Origin: Rufibacter tibetensis
Lineage (GTDB): Bacteria > Bacteroidota > Bacteroidia > Cytophagales > Hymenobacteraceae
DNA length: 64,000 nucleotides
Direction: 5' to 3'
Assembly (NCBI RefSeq): GCF_001310085.1
Contig: NZ_CP012643.1
Span: 396,001 to 460,000, forward strand
Shown here: in pieces, positions 8,675-16,201 of the stretch
Layout of the letters: every line of letters begins with the position of its first letter
Position numbering within the stretch: the first letter of the stretch is position 1
The notes under the pieces: model-generated
The model's input: the letters and a program-made list of their open reading frames with translations, nothing else
What the model was told of the DNA's origin: nothing
Database searches by the model: none
Translations under genes and position numbers: made by a program

Positions 8675-11086
8675 TTGAAAACATATAGGCAGGTAAAGGC
8701 GTTATGTTTTAAATCTGACCTCATCAGCGTGTATCATCTCTACCCACATAAATCATGGCAGTGGCCAGTAAGAAAGCCACTCTTTTTATACGTATTGCTT
8801 TTCCTTTTCCTTTTCCTCCCTTTTTCATTGGCCCAGGCACAAGACCGGGTTATGCTGGGAGGAACCCTCCGTTCTGCGGCTACCGGCGAGGTCCTGATTG
8901 GGGCGAGTGTGTCGGTGGCGGGCACCATTAATGGCGTAGAAACTAATACCAACGGCGTGTATACGTTGCGGCTGGCTCCGGGCACGTACCAGATTCAGTT
9001 TACCTACATCGGGTTCCAGACCTTGACCCAGGAAGTGGTACTTACGCGCACTACCCGGTTAAATGTAGAACTGCAGGAAGTCACCAACAAGTTAAATGAA
9101 GTGGTGGTAGAATCTGAACGAAACTCCTTTCAGGAGCGCCTTTCCACGCCTCAAATGAGCATGGAAACGCTTTCTTCCCGTGAGGCGAAACTTTTACCGG
9201 CATTGTTTGGCGAGGTAGACATCATTAAAACCCTGCAGCTGAAACCAGGCATTCAGAGCGGTGGAGAAGGCAGCAGCGGCTTGTTTGTGCGGGGTGGTAG
9301 CAATGACCAAAACCTGGTGTTGTTAGATGATGCCCTGGTGTACAATCCAAGTCACTTATTTGGCTTCTTTAGTGTGTTCAACCCAGATGCGGTGCGGGGT
9401 GTGGAGCTGTACAAAGGTGGCTTTCCAGCGCAATTTGGCGGTAGGCTTTCCAGCGTACTTGATGTAAAATTGCGCGAGGGTAATCGCAAAGAAAACGATG
9501 TTTCCGGCGGGATTGGCTTGATCGCTTCCCGGCTTACGGTTGAAGGTCCTATCCAGAAAGACAAGTCCTCTTTCCTTATTTCAGGGCGCCGCACCTACGT
9601 GGACGTGTTCACCCGCATGATCAACAAAGCAAAGGAAAATGATCCTGATTGGAGCCCCATCCCAGACTATTACTTCCATGATTTTAACGCCAAAGCTACG
9701 TTTGAACTGGGCGCCAACGATCGTCTTTTCCTGAACGGGTACTTCGGCCGTGACTTCTTTACCTTCAATGACGAGAACTTTAACTTCAATTTCAATTGGG
9801 GAAACAAAGTAGGCTCGGCCAGGTGGGTGCACCAGTTTTCGCCCCGCTTTTTCGTAAACACCACCTTTTCGGTGTCTAACTACGAGTACGAGATCAAAAA
9901 CGAGCTGGACATTTACTCCTTCAACCTTACTTCCAACATCACAGACCTCACCCTGAAGTCTGACTTTGAATACATCTCCTCAGAAAAGCACCACCTGCGG
10001 TTTGGCGGGGCCGTGACAAACCACCGGTTTGTAGTAGGCAGACTGGAAGCTAACAGCCAGGACGGCTCTGTGAACGTGGCGGCTGGCAATACCTACCGCG
10101 GGCAGGAGTATGGAGTTTACGTCTCTGACGATTGGTCCTTTAACCCGGTATTCACCTTGAGCTACGGCCTGCGTTTGTCGGGTTTCCTGAACAACGGCAA
10201 AAACTTTCTGGGTATTGAGCCCAGAGCTGCGGCCAGTTACCGGCTCTCTGAAACGCTTACCCTGAAGGCCAATTACACCCGCATGTTCCAGTACGTGCAC
10301 CTGATCTCCAATTCAGGTGCCTCATTGCCTACGGACATCTGGTACCCGTCCAGCCCCGGCGTGAAGCCTCAGCGTTCTGACCAGTTTACCCTGGGTCTTA
10401 CCAAACTGTACAAAGACAAATACCTGTTCAGTACCGAAGCCTACTACAAGAAAATGAATCGCCAGCTGGACTTACGAGATGGCGCCCAGATTTTCGGGAA
10501 TACTGAACTGGAAGATGAGTTTGTGTTTGGTACCGGCGACAGCTACGGCCAGGAATTCTATGTGGAGAAGAAAGAAGGCAAAACCACCGGTTGGATTGGC
10601 TACACCCTTTCCTGGACCAACCGCACCTTCCCGGACATCAACGAAGGCCGGACTTTCCCAACCCGCTTTGACCGTCGCCATGACCTGTCAATAGTAGGCA
10701 TTCAGGAGGTAAGCAGGCGCATCAGTGCCACGGCTACGTTTGTCTACGGAACCGGAAATGCGTATTCTTTGCCCGTACAACGCTTCATCTTCCAAGATGT
10801 GCCGGGTGAAGATTATACCGTGATTCCGGTGTACCCAGACCGTAACTCGTTCCGGTTGGCTGCATACCACCGCCTGGATTTGGGCTTGGTGTACAAGCTT
10901 CGGCCGAAACGCGGCAGTGCAGACCTTACCTTCAGCGTGTACAACGCTTATAACCGTCGTAACCCATACTTCGTCTACTTTGAAACCCTCAAAAACGAGG
11001 AATCAAACCAGATTACCGGCTTCGTGGCCAAACAGGTTTCTTTGTTTCCGGTTATTCCCTCCATTACCTATAACTTCAAATTCTGA
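8675..11086 (+). CDS. TonB-dependent outer membrane receptor with carboxypeptidase-like N-domain
   Basis: 803-residue outer membrane transporter energised by TonB. After a signal peptide (hydrophobic run ending SLAQAQ near residue 56) comes a carboxypeptidase-regulatory-like beta-sandwich (about 60-140, with GASVSVAGT and GVYTLRLAPGTYQI), then the plug (GEVDIIKTLQLKPGIQSGGE, GLFVRGGSNDQNLVLLDD) and a 22-strand barrel ending in aromatic-rich YNFKF, the usual BAM signal. Substrate unknown. The reading frame opens with TTG at 8675; GTG at 8729 would give a more ordinary signal peptide and is my preferred start. It overlaps the DUF4249 gene by one base (TGATG), so the two are co-translated. Confidence 0.93.
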   Translation: MKTYRQVKALCFKSDLISVYHLYPHKSWQWPVRKPLFLYVLLFLFLFLPFSLAQAQDRVMLGGTLRSAATGEVLIGASVSVAGTINGVETNTNGVYTLRLAPGTYQIQFTYIGFQTLTQEVVLTRTTRLNVELQEVTNKLNEVVVESERNSFQERLSTPQMSMETLSSREAKLLPALFGEVDIIKTLQLKPGIQSGGEGSSGLFVRGGSNDQNLVLLDDALVYNPSHLFGFFSVFNPDAVRGVELYKGGFPAQFGGRLSSVLDVKLREGNRKENDVSGGIGLIASRLTVEGPIQKDKSSFLISGRRTYVDVFTRMINKAKENDPDWSPIPDYYFHDFNAKATFELGANDRLFLNGYFGRDFFTFNDENFNFNFNWGNKVGSARWVHQFSPRFFVNTTFSVSNYEYEIKNELDIYSFNLTSNITDLTLKSDFEYISSEKHHLRFGGAVTNHRFVVGRLEANSQDGSVNVAAGNTYRGQEYGVYVSDDWSFNPVFTLSYGLRLSGFLNNGKNFLGIEPRAAASYRLSETLTLKANYTRMFQYVHLISNSGASLPTDIWYPSSPGVKPQRSDQFTLGLTKLYKDKYLFSTEAYYKKMNRQLDLRDGAQIFGNTELEDEFVFGTGDSYGQEFYVEKKEGKTTGWIGYTLSWTNRTFPDINEGRTFPTRFDRRHDLSIVGIQEVSRRISATATFVYGTGNAYSLPVQRFIFQDVPGEDYTVIPVYPDRNSFRLAAYHRLDLGLVYKLRPKRGSADLTFSVYNAYNRRNPYFVYFETLKNEESNQITGFVAKQVSLFPVIPSITYNFKF

Positions 11087-11922
11087 TGCGCGCACGCCTT
11101 ATCTATACTCCCCTTCTGATCTTTTTGGGACTGACTGGTCTGCTTTCTTCCTGTGACATGGAACAGGAGATATTGGTCAAGTTACCCCCAACAGTGCCGC
11201 AGATGGTGGTAGAATGTTACTTAACCAACAATGAACCCATGCAGTTGTCGCTGTCTGAATCGTCCAGCTATTTTGCGGGACCTGAGGCCCTTATTGTGAC
11301 AGGAGCCACCGTCACCATTGCCAAAAACAACGAGGAACCAGTGGTGCTGAAAGACACGCTTATTTTAGATGAGGAAAATGAAAAGGTCTTCACTCACTAC
11401 AACCGCCGGAGAGTGCGGGCCGTGCCAGGCGATGTTTTTAAACTTGTAATCACAGACCCTAAAGGAAGAAGAATTACCGGCTCTACCACTGTTCTGCCCG
11501 CAGTACCCATTGACAGTGCCGGTTATAAATTCAATGACAAACCCGCAGAAAGCCAGGAAGCTTACCTGATGGTTCGCTGGCAGGACGATAAAGCCGTAAA
11601 AAACTTCTACCGCCTTCTGGCGCATAAAAAGGACAGCGTAGGCGTTGACAGCCAATTAGACGCTGAGATAGATGATCGGTTACGCAACGGCCAAAAGATT
11701 ACTTACACCACTACCTACCGCTTTGACCGCAACGACACCCTGACCATTAAACTGTTTCACTTAGAAAAAGCCTATTCTGATTTTGTGAGCAGCGTGGAAG
11801 ATGCGCGCCGAGCCAACGGAAACCCCTTTGCGCAGCCTGTCACCATCAAGTCTACCGTTGCCGGTGGGTTTGGCGTATTCACCTTTCTGAACTTCACCTC
11901 TAAGGAGCTAATCATCAAGTAA
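11086..11922 (+). CDS. DUF4249 family lipoprotein, partner of the TonB receptor
   Basis: 278 residues. The lipobox is LSSC with Cys23. Features typical of DUF4249 are an early MVVECYLTNNEPMQLSLSES, a TGATVTI segment, a following D.KGR.ITGSTTV strand, and a beta-rich remainder. DUF4249 proteins are regularly encoded right after TonB receptors of this kind and are thought to work with them at the outer membrane like SusD-type lids, though this is not proven. It is at the short end of the family as I know it, but both ends look intact. The start codon overlaps the receptor stop by one base. Confidence 0.85.
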   Translation: MRARLIYTPLLIFLGLTGLLSSCDMEQEILVKLPPTVPQMVVECYLTNNEPMQLSLSESSSYFAGPEALIVTGATVTIAKNNEEPVVLKDTLILDEENEKVFTHYNRRRVRAVPGDVFKLVITDPKGRRITGSTTVLPAVPIDSAGYKFNDKPAESQEAYLMVRWQDDKAVKNFYRLLAHKKDSVGVDSQLDAEIDDRLRNGQKITYTTTYRFDRNDTLTIKLFHLEKAYSDFVSSVEDARRANGNPFAQPVTIKSTVAGGFGVFTFLNFTSKELIIK

Positions 11923-12000
11923 AGTCTGCCCTGAAAAGTGGCTGCTTTGCGACTATTATTCAGGAAAGTAGCCGTAAAACAGAAATCAGCAAAAAGTTTT

Positions 12001-12046
12001 AAAACAGCATCGGCCTTGGAGTTTATTCCCAGGCAGATGCTGTTTT
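12001..12046 (+). terminator. Stem-loop terminator after the receptor/DUF4249 pair
   Basis: AAAACAGCATC (12001-12011) pairs perfectly with GATGCTGTTTT (12036-12046), with further pairing of GCCTTGG and CCCAGGC inside. A decayed interspersed-repeat copy (11943-11982) lies just before it. Confidence 0.7.
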
Positions 12047-12183
12047 GGGCAAAATGTTCTGAGCCTATTTTATGAAAACTGCTTGCAAAGAAAAGGCTTT
12101 CTAGAAGCGCTGGGGCAAACAGTTGACCAGTTCGCCCACAAGATCCTTTCAGGAGGACAAATAGGAATAACTTAGAACTTCTC

Positions 12184-13002
12184 TCAGTCCTGCCGCTTGA
12201 TCAGTTCTTTGATGAGCAGAGTCATGTTAGGCTCTGCCTTGGCGGCGGCCTCCAGAATATCCAACAGCACTACTTTTTTGATTTTACCCGGTACGCAAAG
12301 GTCGGTGATGACGGAGACGGCAAACACCGGCATGCCCATGTGCACGGCGGCTATTACCTCAGGTACGGTACTCATACCTACAGCATCTGCGCCAATAGTC
12401 CTGATGTAGTGGTACTCTGCCTTTGTTTCCAGCATAGGGCCGGGTACGCTGGCGTACACCCCGGTTCTTACGTTTAACCCATGTTGAATTGAAACATCCA
12501 GCGCCTGTTGCACCATGTGTTCACTGTAAGGCTCGCTCATGTCTGGGAAACGAGGCCCCAGTTCGTCCAGGTTTTTGCCGATCAAGGGATTGGTAGGCTG
12601 CAGGTTGATGTGGTCTGTAATCACCATTAGGTCTGAGGTATTAAAGTCAGGGTCCATGCCACCGGCTGCGTTGCTCACGAACAGCTTCTGCACGCCCAGT
12701 AACTTCATTACCCTGATCGGGAACACCACCTGCTCCATGGTATAGCCTTCGTAGTAATGGAACCGGCCTTGCATCACCACCACCTTTCGGCCTCCCAACT
12801 CACCAAAAATAAGCTTACCAGAATGGCTTTCTACCGTTGACACCGGAAAGTGCGGAATGTCTGAATAGTCAAGGCTAAAGGCTACTTCTATATCATGGAC
12901 CAAAGCGCCCAAGCCGGTGCCCAACACAATCCCGAAATCAGGCTGGTATTCATTTGTCTTCCGACGGATATACTCTGCGGTTTCCTGCAGGTTTTGAATC
13001 AT
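12184..13002 (-). CDS. punA: Purine nucleoside phosphorylase (PNP-I, trimeric type)
   Basis: 272-residue enzyme that splits inosine and guanosine with phosphate to free base and ribose-1-phosphate (purine salvage). Motifs of the trimeric class are GIVLGTGLGAL at 24-34, VVVMQGRFHYYEGY with phosphate-binding residues, SNAAGGMD, and ETKAEYHYIRTIGADAVGMS, in which Glu and the later Asn-type residue contact the base. Length is normal for the family. The gene is alone on its strand, upstream of it lies an interspersed repeat (13020-13057) in the 5' leader. Confidence 0.95.
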   Translation of the reverse strand: MIQNLQETAEYIRRKTNEYQPDFGIVLGTGLGALVHDIEVAFSLDYSDIPHFPVSTVESHSGKLIFGELGGRKVVVMQGRFHYYEGYTMEQVVFPIRVMKLLGVQKLFVSNAAGGMDPDFNTSDLMVITDHINLQPTNPLIGKNLDELGPRFPDMSEPYSEHMVQQALDVSIQHGLNVRTGVYASVPGPMLETKAEYHYIRTIGADAVGMSTVPEVIAAVHMGMPVFAVSVITDLCVPGKIKKVVLLDILEAAAKAEPNMTLLIKELIKRQD

Positions 13003-13019
13003 AGTTTTTTAAGGTAATT

Positions 13020-13057
13020 GTTTAGAGGCTGTTTTTGGAAAAAGGCTTCTAAACGGG
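13020..13057. repeat. Interspersed palindromic repeat in the punA leader
   Basis: GTTTAGAGGCTGTTTTTGG then AAAAAGGCTTCTAAACGGG. The arms GTTTAGAgGC and GCtTCTAAAC pair. It is closely similar to 8513-8557. Here it lies 18 bases upstream of the punA start codon, so it would be in the transcript leader. Confidence 0.6.
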
Positions 13058-13118
13058 TTCATAAGGTGAGCGGCAAGGTCGTAAAAAAATGGTAAAACTG
13101 CTGGCTTGAACGGAGCAA

Positions 13119-13149
13119 AAACAAAAAGGCTGCCCTTGGGCAGCCTTTT
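13119..13149 (-). terminator. Intrinsic terminator of sppA
   Basis: AAAAGGCTGCCC (13124-13135) and GGGCAGCCTTTT (13138-13149) pair. Read on the minus strand the stem is followed by TTTTTGTTTTTG, a classic intrinsic terminator just after the sppA stop. Confidence 0.85.
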
Positions 13150-13173
13150 GAAGTAAGTTAAATGTTTACAAAT

Positions 13174-14943
13174 TTACTGAATCTCAATCTCAAACGGCAA
13201 GCGGGCCTGTATGCCCTGCATCTGCATTACACGCTTGTACTGCTGATAATACGGCAGCATGTCACCCAGTTCTTCTCTTAAAGTGTATGTTTTCATCTGG
13301 GTTTCAGCATCAGAGAACAGGTTCTCCATAAAAGACTTTTGGGCTGGCAAGGTACGCAGGCGGTACTCTCCTTCTTTCAACTTGGCTTTTCTGGCAGCAA
13401 TGGCAACAGCCTGGTCCATTCCACCTAACACATCTACCAGACCGCGCTGCTTGGCTTCAATTCCAGACCAAACTCTTCCTGAGGCTATTTTCCGAAGGTC
13501 AGCTACCGGCATGTTTCTGGACTGAGCGGCCTTGGTGGTGAAGTCATCATAAATGCGCTCCACTTCCCGCTGGATGTGCATTTTCTCATAAGGAGTCATG
13601 GCTCTGGTTACGGTGGGTACATCAGAGAATTTACCGGTTTTCACGCGATCAGTGGTGATGCCTAATTTGTTTTTGAGGAAATTTTCAGAATTCACCATCA
13701 TACCAAACACGCCAATGCTACCGGTAATGGTGGTAGGGTGCGCCACAATGGTATCACAGGCCATGGCAATGTAATACCCACCAGAGGCCGCCACATCAGA
13801 CATAGAGGCAATGATAGGTTTTACTTTTTTGGTGAGCATCACCTCACGCCAGATCACGTCTGAGGCCAGGGAGCTTCCGCCCGGTGAGTTGATGCGCAAC
13901 ACCACTGCCTTTACATTTTTGTCTAAACGTGCCTTTCTGATGGCTTCTGACATGCCTTGTCCGCCAATGGACTCATCATCGCCTTTGCCACCCACAATGT
14001 CGCCGGAAGCATAGATCACCGCAATACGGTTAGAAGAAGAACCAGAGCTCTTGGTGGGGTCTGCGGCTTTTTTGTAGGTACCCAGGTTTACCAGTTTCAG
14101 TTCTTTGTCTTGCTTTACCCCCGTTTTACTTTTCATGAAGCTGGTGGCCTGGTCATAATACCCCAGGTGCGTCACCAACCCCAGACGCAACGCATCATCT
14201 GCATTGTGCACGAGCATAGAGTCTGAGATGTTTTTCAGGTCTGCGAAGCCTTTCTTGCGGGAAGTGGCAATGTTCTTCAGCATGAAGTCATTCAATGAAT
14301 TCAGGAAAGAAGCCGTTTGCTCGCGGCTGGGCTCGCTCATCTTGTCCAGAATGAAAGGCTCCACGGCGCTCTTGTACTCCCCTACTTTGAAGATGTAAGG
14401 CTGTAGGTCCAGTTTTTCCAAAGTACCCTTAAAGAACATCACCTCTGAGCTGAGGCCGTTCAGTTCAAGGGCACCCTGCGGGTTTAGGTAAAAGCGGTCG
14501 GCCACTGAAGCAAGGTAATAGGCTTTCTCCGTGGAGAATTCACTGTAAGCCACCACAAACTTTTTAGACTTTTTGAAGTCCAGCAACGCATTTCTGATTT
14601 CCTCCACAGAGGCCATACCGGCCTGCAGCAAATCAAGGTTCAGGAATATCCCTTTGATGTTCTCATCAGCCTTGGCCTTTTTGATGGATGATTTGATCTC
14701 ATCCAGACCAATGCCCTGCTCCCCGAACATATCTCCTATGCCCAGCTCAGCGAACGGACTGCGGGGTGCCCGCTCCACCACCGGTTGGCTCAACTTGATT
14801 TCCAGAACAGAGCCTTCGGCAATACTCACCTCGTCACTGGAAGACGCCACCGCCGCAATGCCCAGCAAAATGACGAAGCCCAGAATCATAAATAAAACCA
14901 GCCCCACCATAGTGGCCAGCACAAACTTCAAGAATTGTCGCAT
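13174..14943 (-). CDS. sppA: Signal peptide peptidase SppA, 67K type
   Basis: 589-residue membrane-bound serine protease (family S49) that degrades leftover signal peptides. One N-terminal membrane helix (about 8-33) anchors two S49 repeats. The Lys-Ser dyad is split between them: Lys191 in GEYKSAVEPF of the first repeat and Ser387 in SDVAASGGYYIA of the second, matching Lys209 and Ser409 of E. coli SppA. The length equals the long (67K) form. It is monocistronic on the minus strand and ends at the terminator 13119-13149. Confidence 0.96.
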   Translation of the reverse strand: MRQFLKFVLATMVGLVLFMILGFVILLGIAAVASSSDEVSIAEGSVLEIKLSQPVVERAPRSPFAELGIGDMFGEQGIGLDEIKSSIKKAKADENIKGIFLNLDLLQAGMASVEEIRNALLDFKKSKKFVVAYSEFSTEKAYYLASVADRFYLNPQGALELNGLSSEVMFFKGTLEKLDLQPYIFKVGEYKSAVEPFILDKMSEPSREQTASFLNSLNDFMLKNIATSRKKGFADLKNISDSMLVHNADDALRLGLVTHLGYYDQATSFMKSKTGVKQDKELKLVNLGTYKKAADPTKSSGSSSNRIAVIYASGDIVGGKGDDESIGGQGMSEAIRKARLDKNVKAVVLRINSPGGSSLASDVIWREVMLTKKVKPIIASMSDVAASGGYYIAMACDTIVAHPTTITGSIGVFGMMVNSENFLKNKLGITTDRVKTGKFSDVPTVTRAMTPYEKMHIQREVERIYDDFTTKAAQSRNMPVADLRKIASGRVWSGIEAKQRGLVDVLGGMDQAVAIAARKAKLKEGEYRLRTLPAQKSFMENLFSDAETQMKTYTLREELGDMLPYYQQYKRVMQMQGIQARLPFEIEIQ

Positions 14944-15409
14944 ATTAAATTTTAATCAAACTCAGCCCTAAAACACTAGGCTGTCATGTTGGTACATTAG
15001 TCGAAAAGTAACGAGAATACTTACAAAAACTTTAACTTCCACTTATTCTTTCCAAAAAAACAGGGTAAGCACGGATAGGCAGATGATTCAAGTGTGGATG
15101 CTGCACTCAATACTTGGGTTAATGAAGGGCCGAAAACCATTTATACTACTTACCTCCTAAAAGAACTGACAGATACTACCTTTGTTTTCTGATGTTACTA
15201 GAAATTAGGTCAAGACTGGTTGATCAAGTTGCCTGAATACTCTGAAAAAGGCACCTGAACTCTTCTAAGAAAAGGGAGGCTGATATTTAGTAGATACACT
15301 TAAAAGTAGTTCTTTTAGTATAAGCCCTGTCTTAAAAGCGAACAGCACTCTTTTGGGAGTTCTTTTCTAAAAGGAAGCAAAAAAGCCGCTCCACCGTATA
15401 GAGAGAAAC
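14944..15409. other. Gene-free divergent spacer between sppA and a + strand gene
   Basis: No gene found in 466 bases. TACCTTTG at 15177-15184 (+) is an exact Bacteroidota -7 box, but lies about 225 bases before the next start codon at 15410, implying either a long leader or a small untranslated transcript. The remainder is unremarkable AT-rich sequence. Confidence 0.45.
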
Positions 15410-16000
15410 ATGAACAAATGGTTATTACTTGCGCTCACACTCCTTGGCTCTTTCTCTGCGCAGGCTCAATACAAACGGAACCTGAGTGTCAAATACTTTG
15501 GCCTTACCCTGCACCCCAAAGGTGATGACAATGCCGAGTTGATGCCCCTCAACCCAGATGGTAAAGGCTACCTGGTTTTAAACGTGGGGGGCAGCGTATC
15601 TTATGAGCAATACTTTGTGCAGGACAAGTTCTCACTGAAAGCCATTCAGGCCTTTTACGCCGACTGCGCCATGCGCTTCGCAGGTTTTACCCACTTGGGC
15701 TTAAGAGCGGTGATTTTCCAGATTGGCCGGCACTCGTTGAACGGCGGCCTTGGCCCTACCCTGGTATATCGCCGCAACTGGTCTGAACTGGAGGGCTACA
15801 ATTTCTCCACCTCTTTTTTTGGGGGTGACCCATCCGATAAATGGCAGTACAAGATGATCTGGTACGCCGGTGAGTTTGAGTACAATTACCGCCTCTCTGA
15901 CCGGGTAGACTTCTCTACCTCTTTTGTGCCAGGATACCCCAATATCATGAGTTTGTCTTTTGGGGTGCGCTACTGGCTGAAGGATAAAGAAAAAGAGTAG
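15410..16000 (+). CDS. Small outer-membrane-barrel-like exported protein, unknown function
   Basis: 196 residues with a clear signal peptide (1-20, ends AQAQ). The mature part alternates polar and hydrophobic residues with many aromatic residues, and ends in FGVRYWLKDKEKE, consistent with a small beta-barrel of about eight strands or an acyloxyacyl-hydrolase-like fold. I do not recognise a specific family. The last strand FGVRYW sits 7 residues before the end rather than at the very C-terminus. It stands alone, with a hairpin terminator at 16108-16138. Function unassigned. Confidence 0.75.
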   Translation: MNKWLLLALTLLGSFSAQAQYKRNLSVKYFGLTLHPKGDDNAELMPLNPDGKGYLVLNVGGSVSYEQYFVQDKFSLKAIQAFYADCAMRFAGFTHLGLRAVIFQIGRHSLNGGLGPTLVYRRNWSELEGYNFSTSFFGGDPSDKWQYKMIWYAGEFEYNYRLSDRVDFSTSFVPGYPNIMSLSFGVRYWLKDKEKE

Positions 16001-16107
16001 TGCTCTTGCAGTCGTTTTACGCCCCCTTTCTGTATAACTGGCCCTAAACAACAAAGCGCCTGCACATTTCATAAGCATCAGGCAGAACCTAGCTTAGCTG
16101 ATCACAA

Positions 16108-16138
16108 AAATACCCCTCCTGTTTCAGAAGGGGTATTT
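16108..16138. terminator. Bidirectional hairpin terminator
   Basis: AAATACCCCT (16108-16117) pairs with AGGGGTATTT (16129-16138), loop of 11 bases, between convergent genes. Confidence 0.75.
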
Positions 16139-16201
16139 CCAAACCAACACACAACACAATCAAACACATTGTCTTTTCAGGGGCAGGCCTGTAATTTGAT
16201 A

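Noticed and set aside
8675..8728. N-terminal extension of the TonB receptor from TTG 8675
   Set aside because: TTG start and an atypical signal sequence; the GTG at 8729 gives a more normal signal peptide, so the extension is doubtful though the frame is open.
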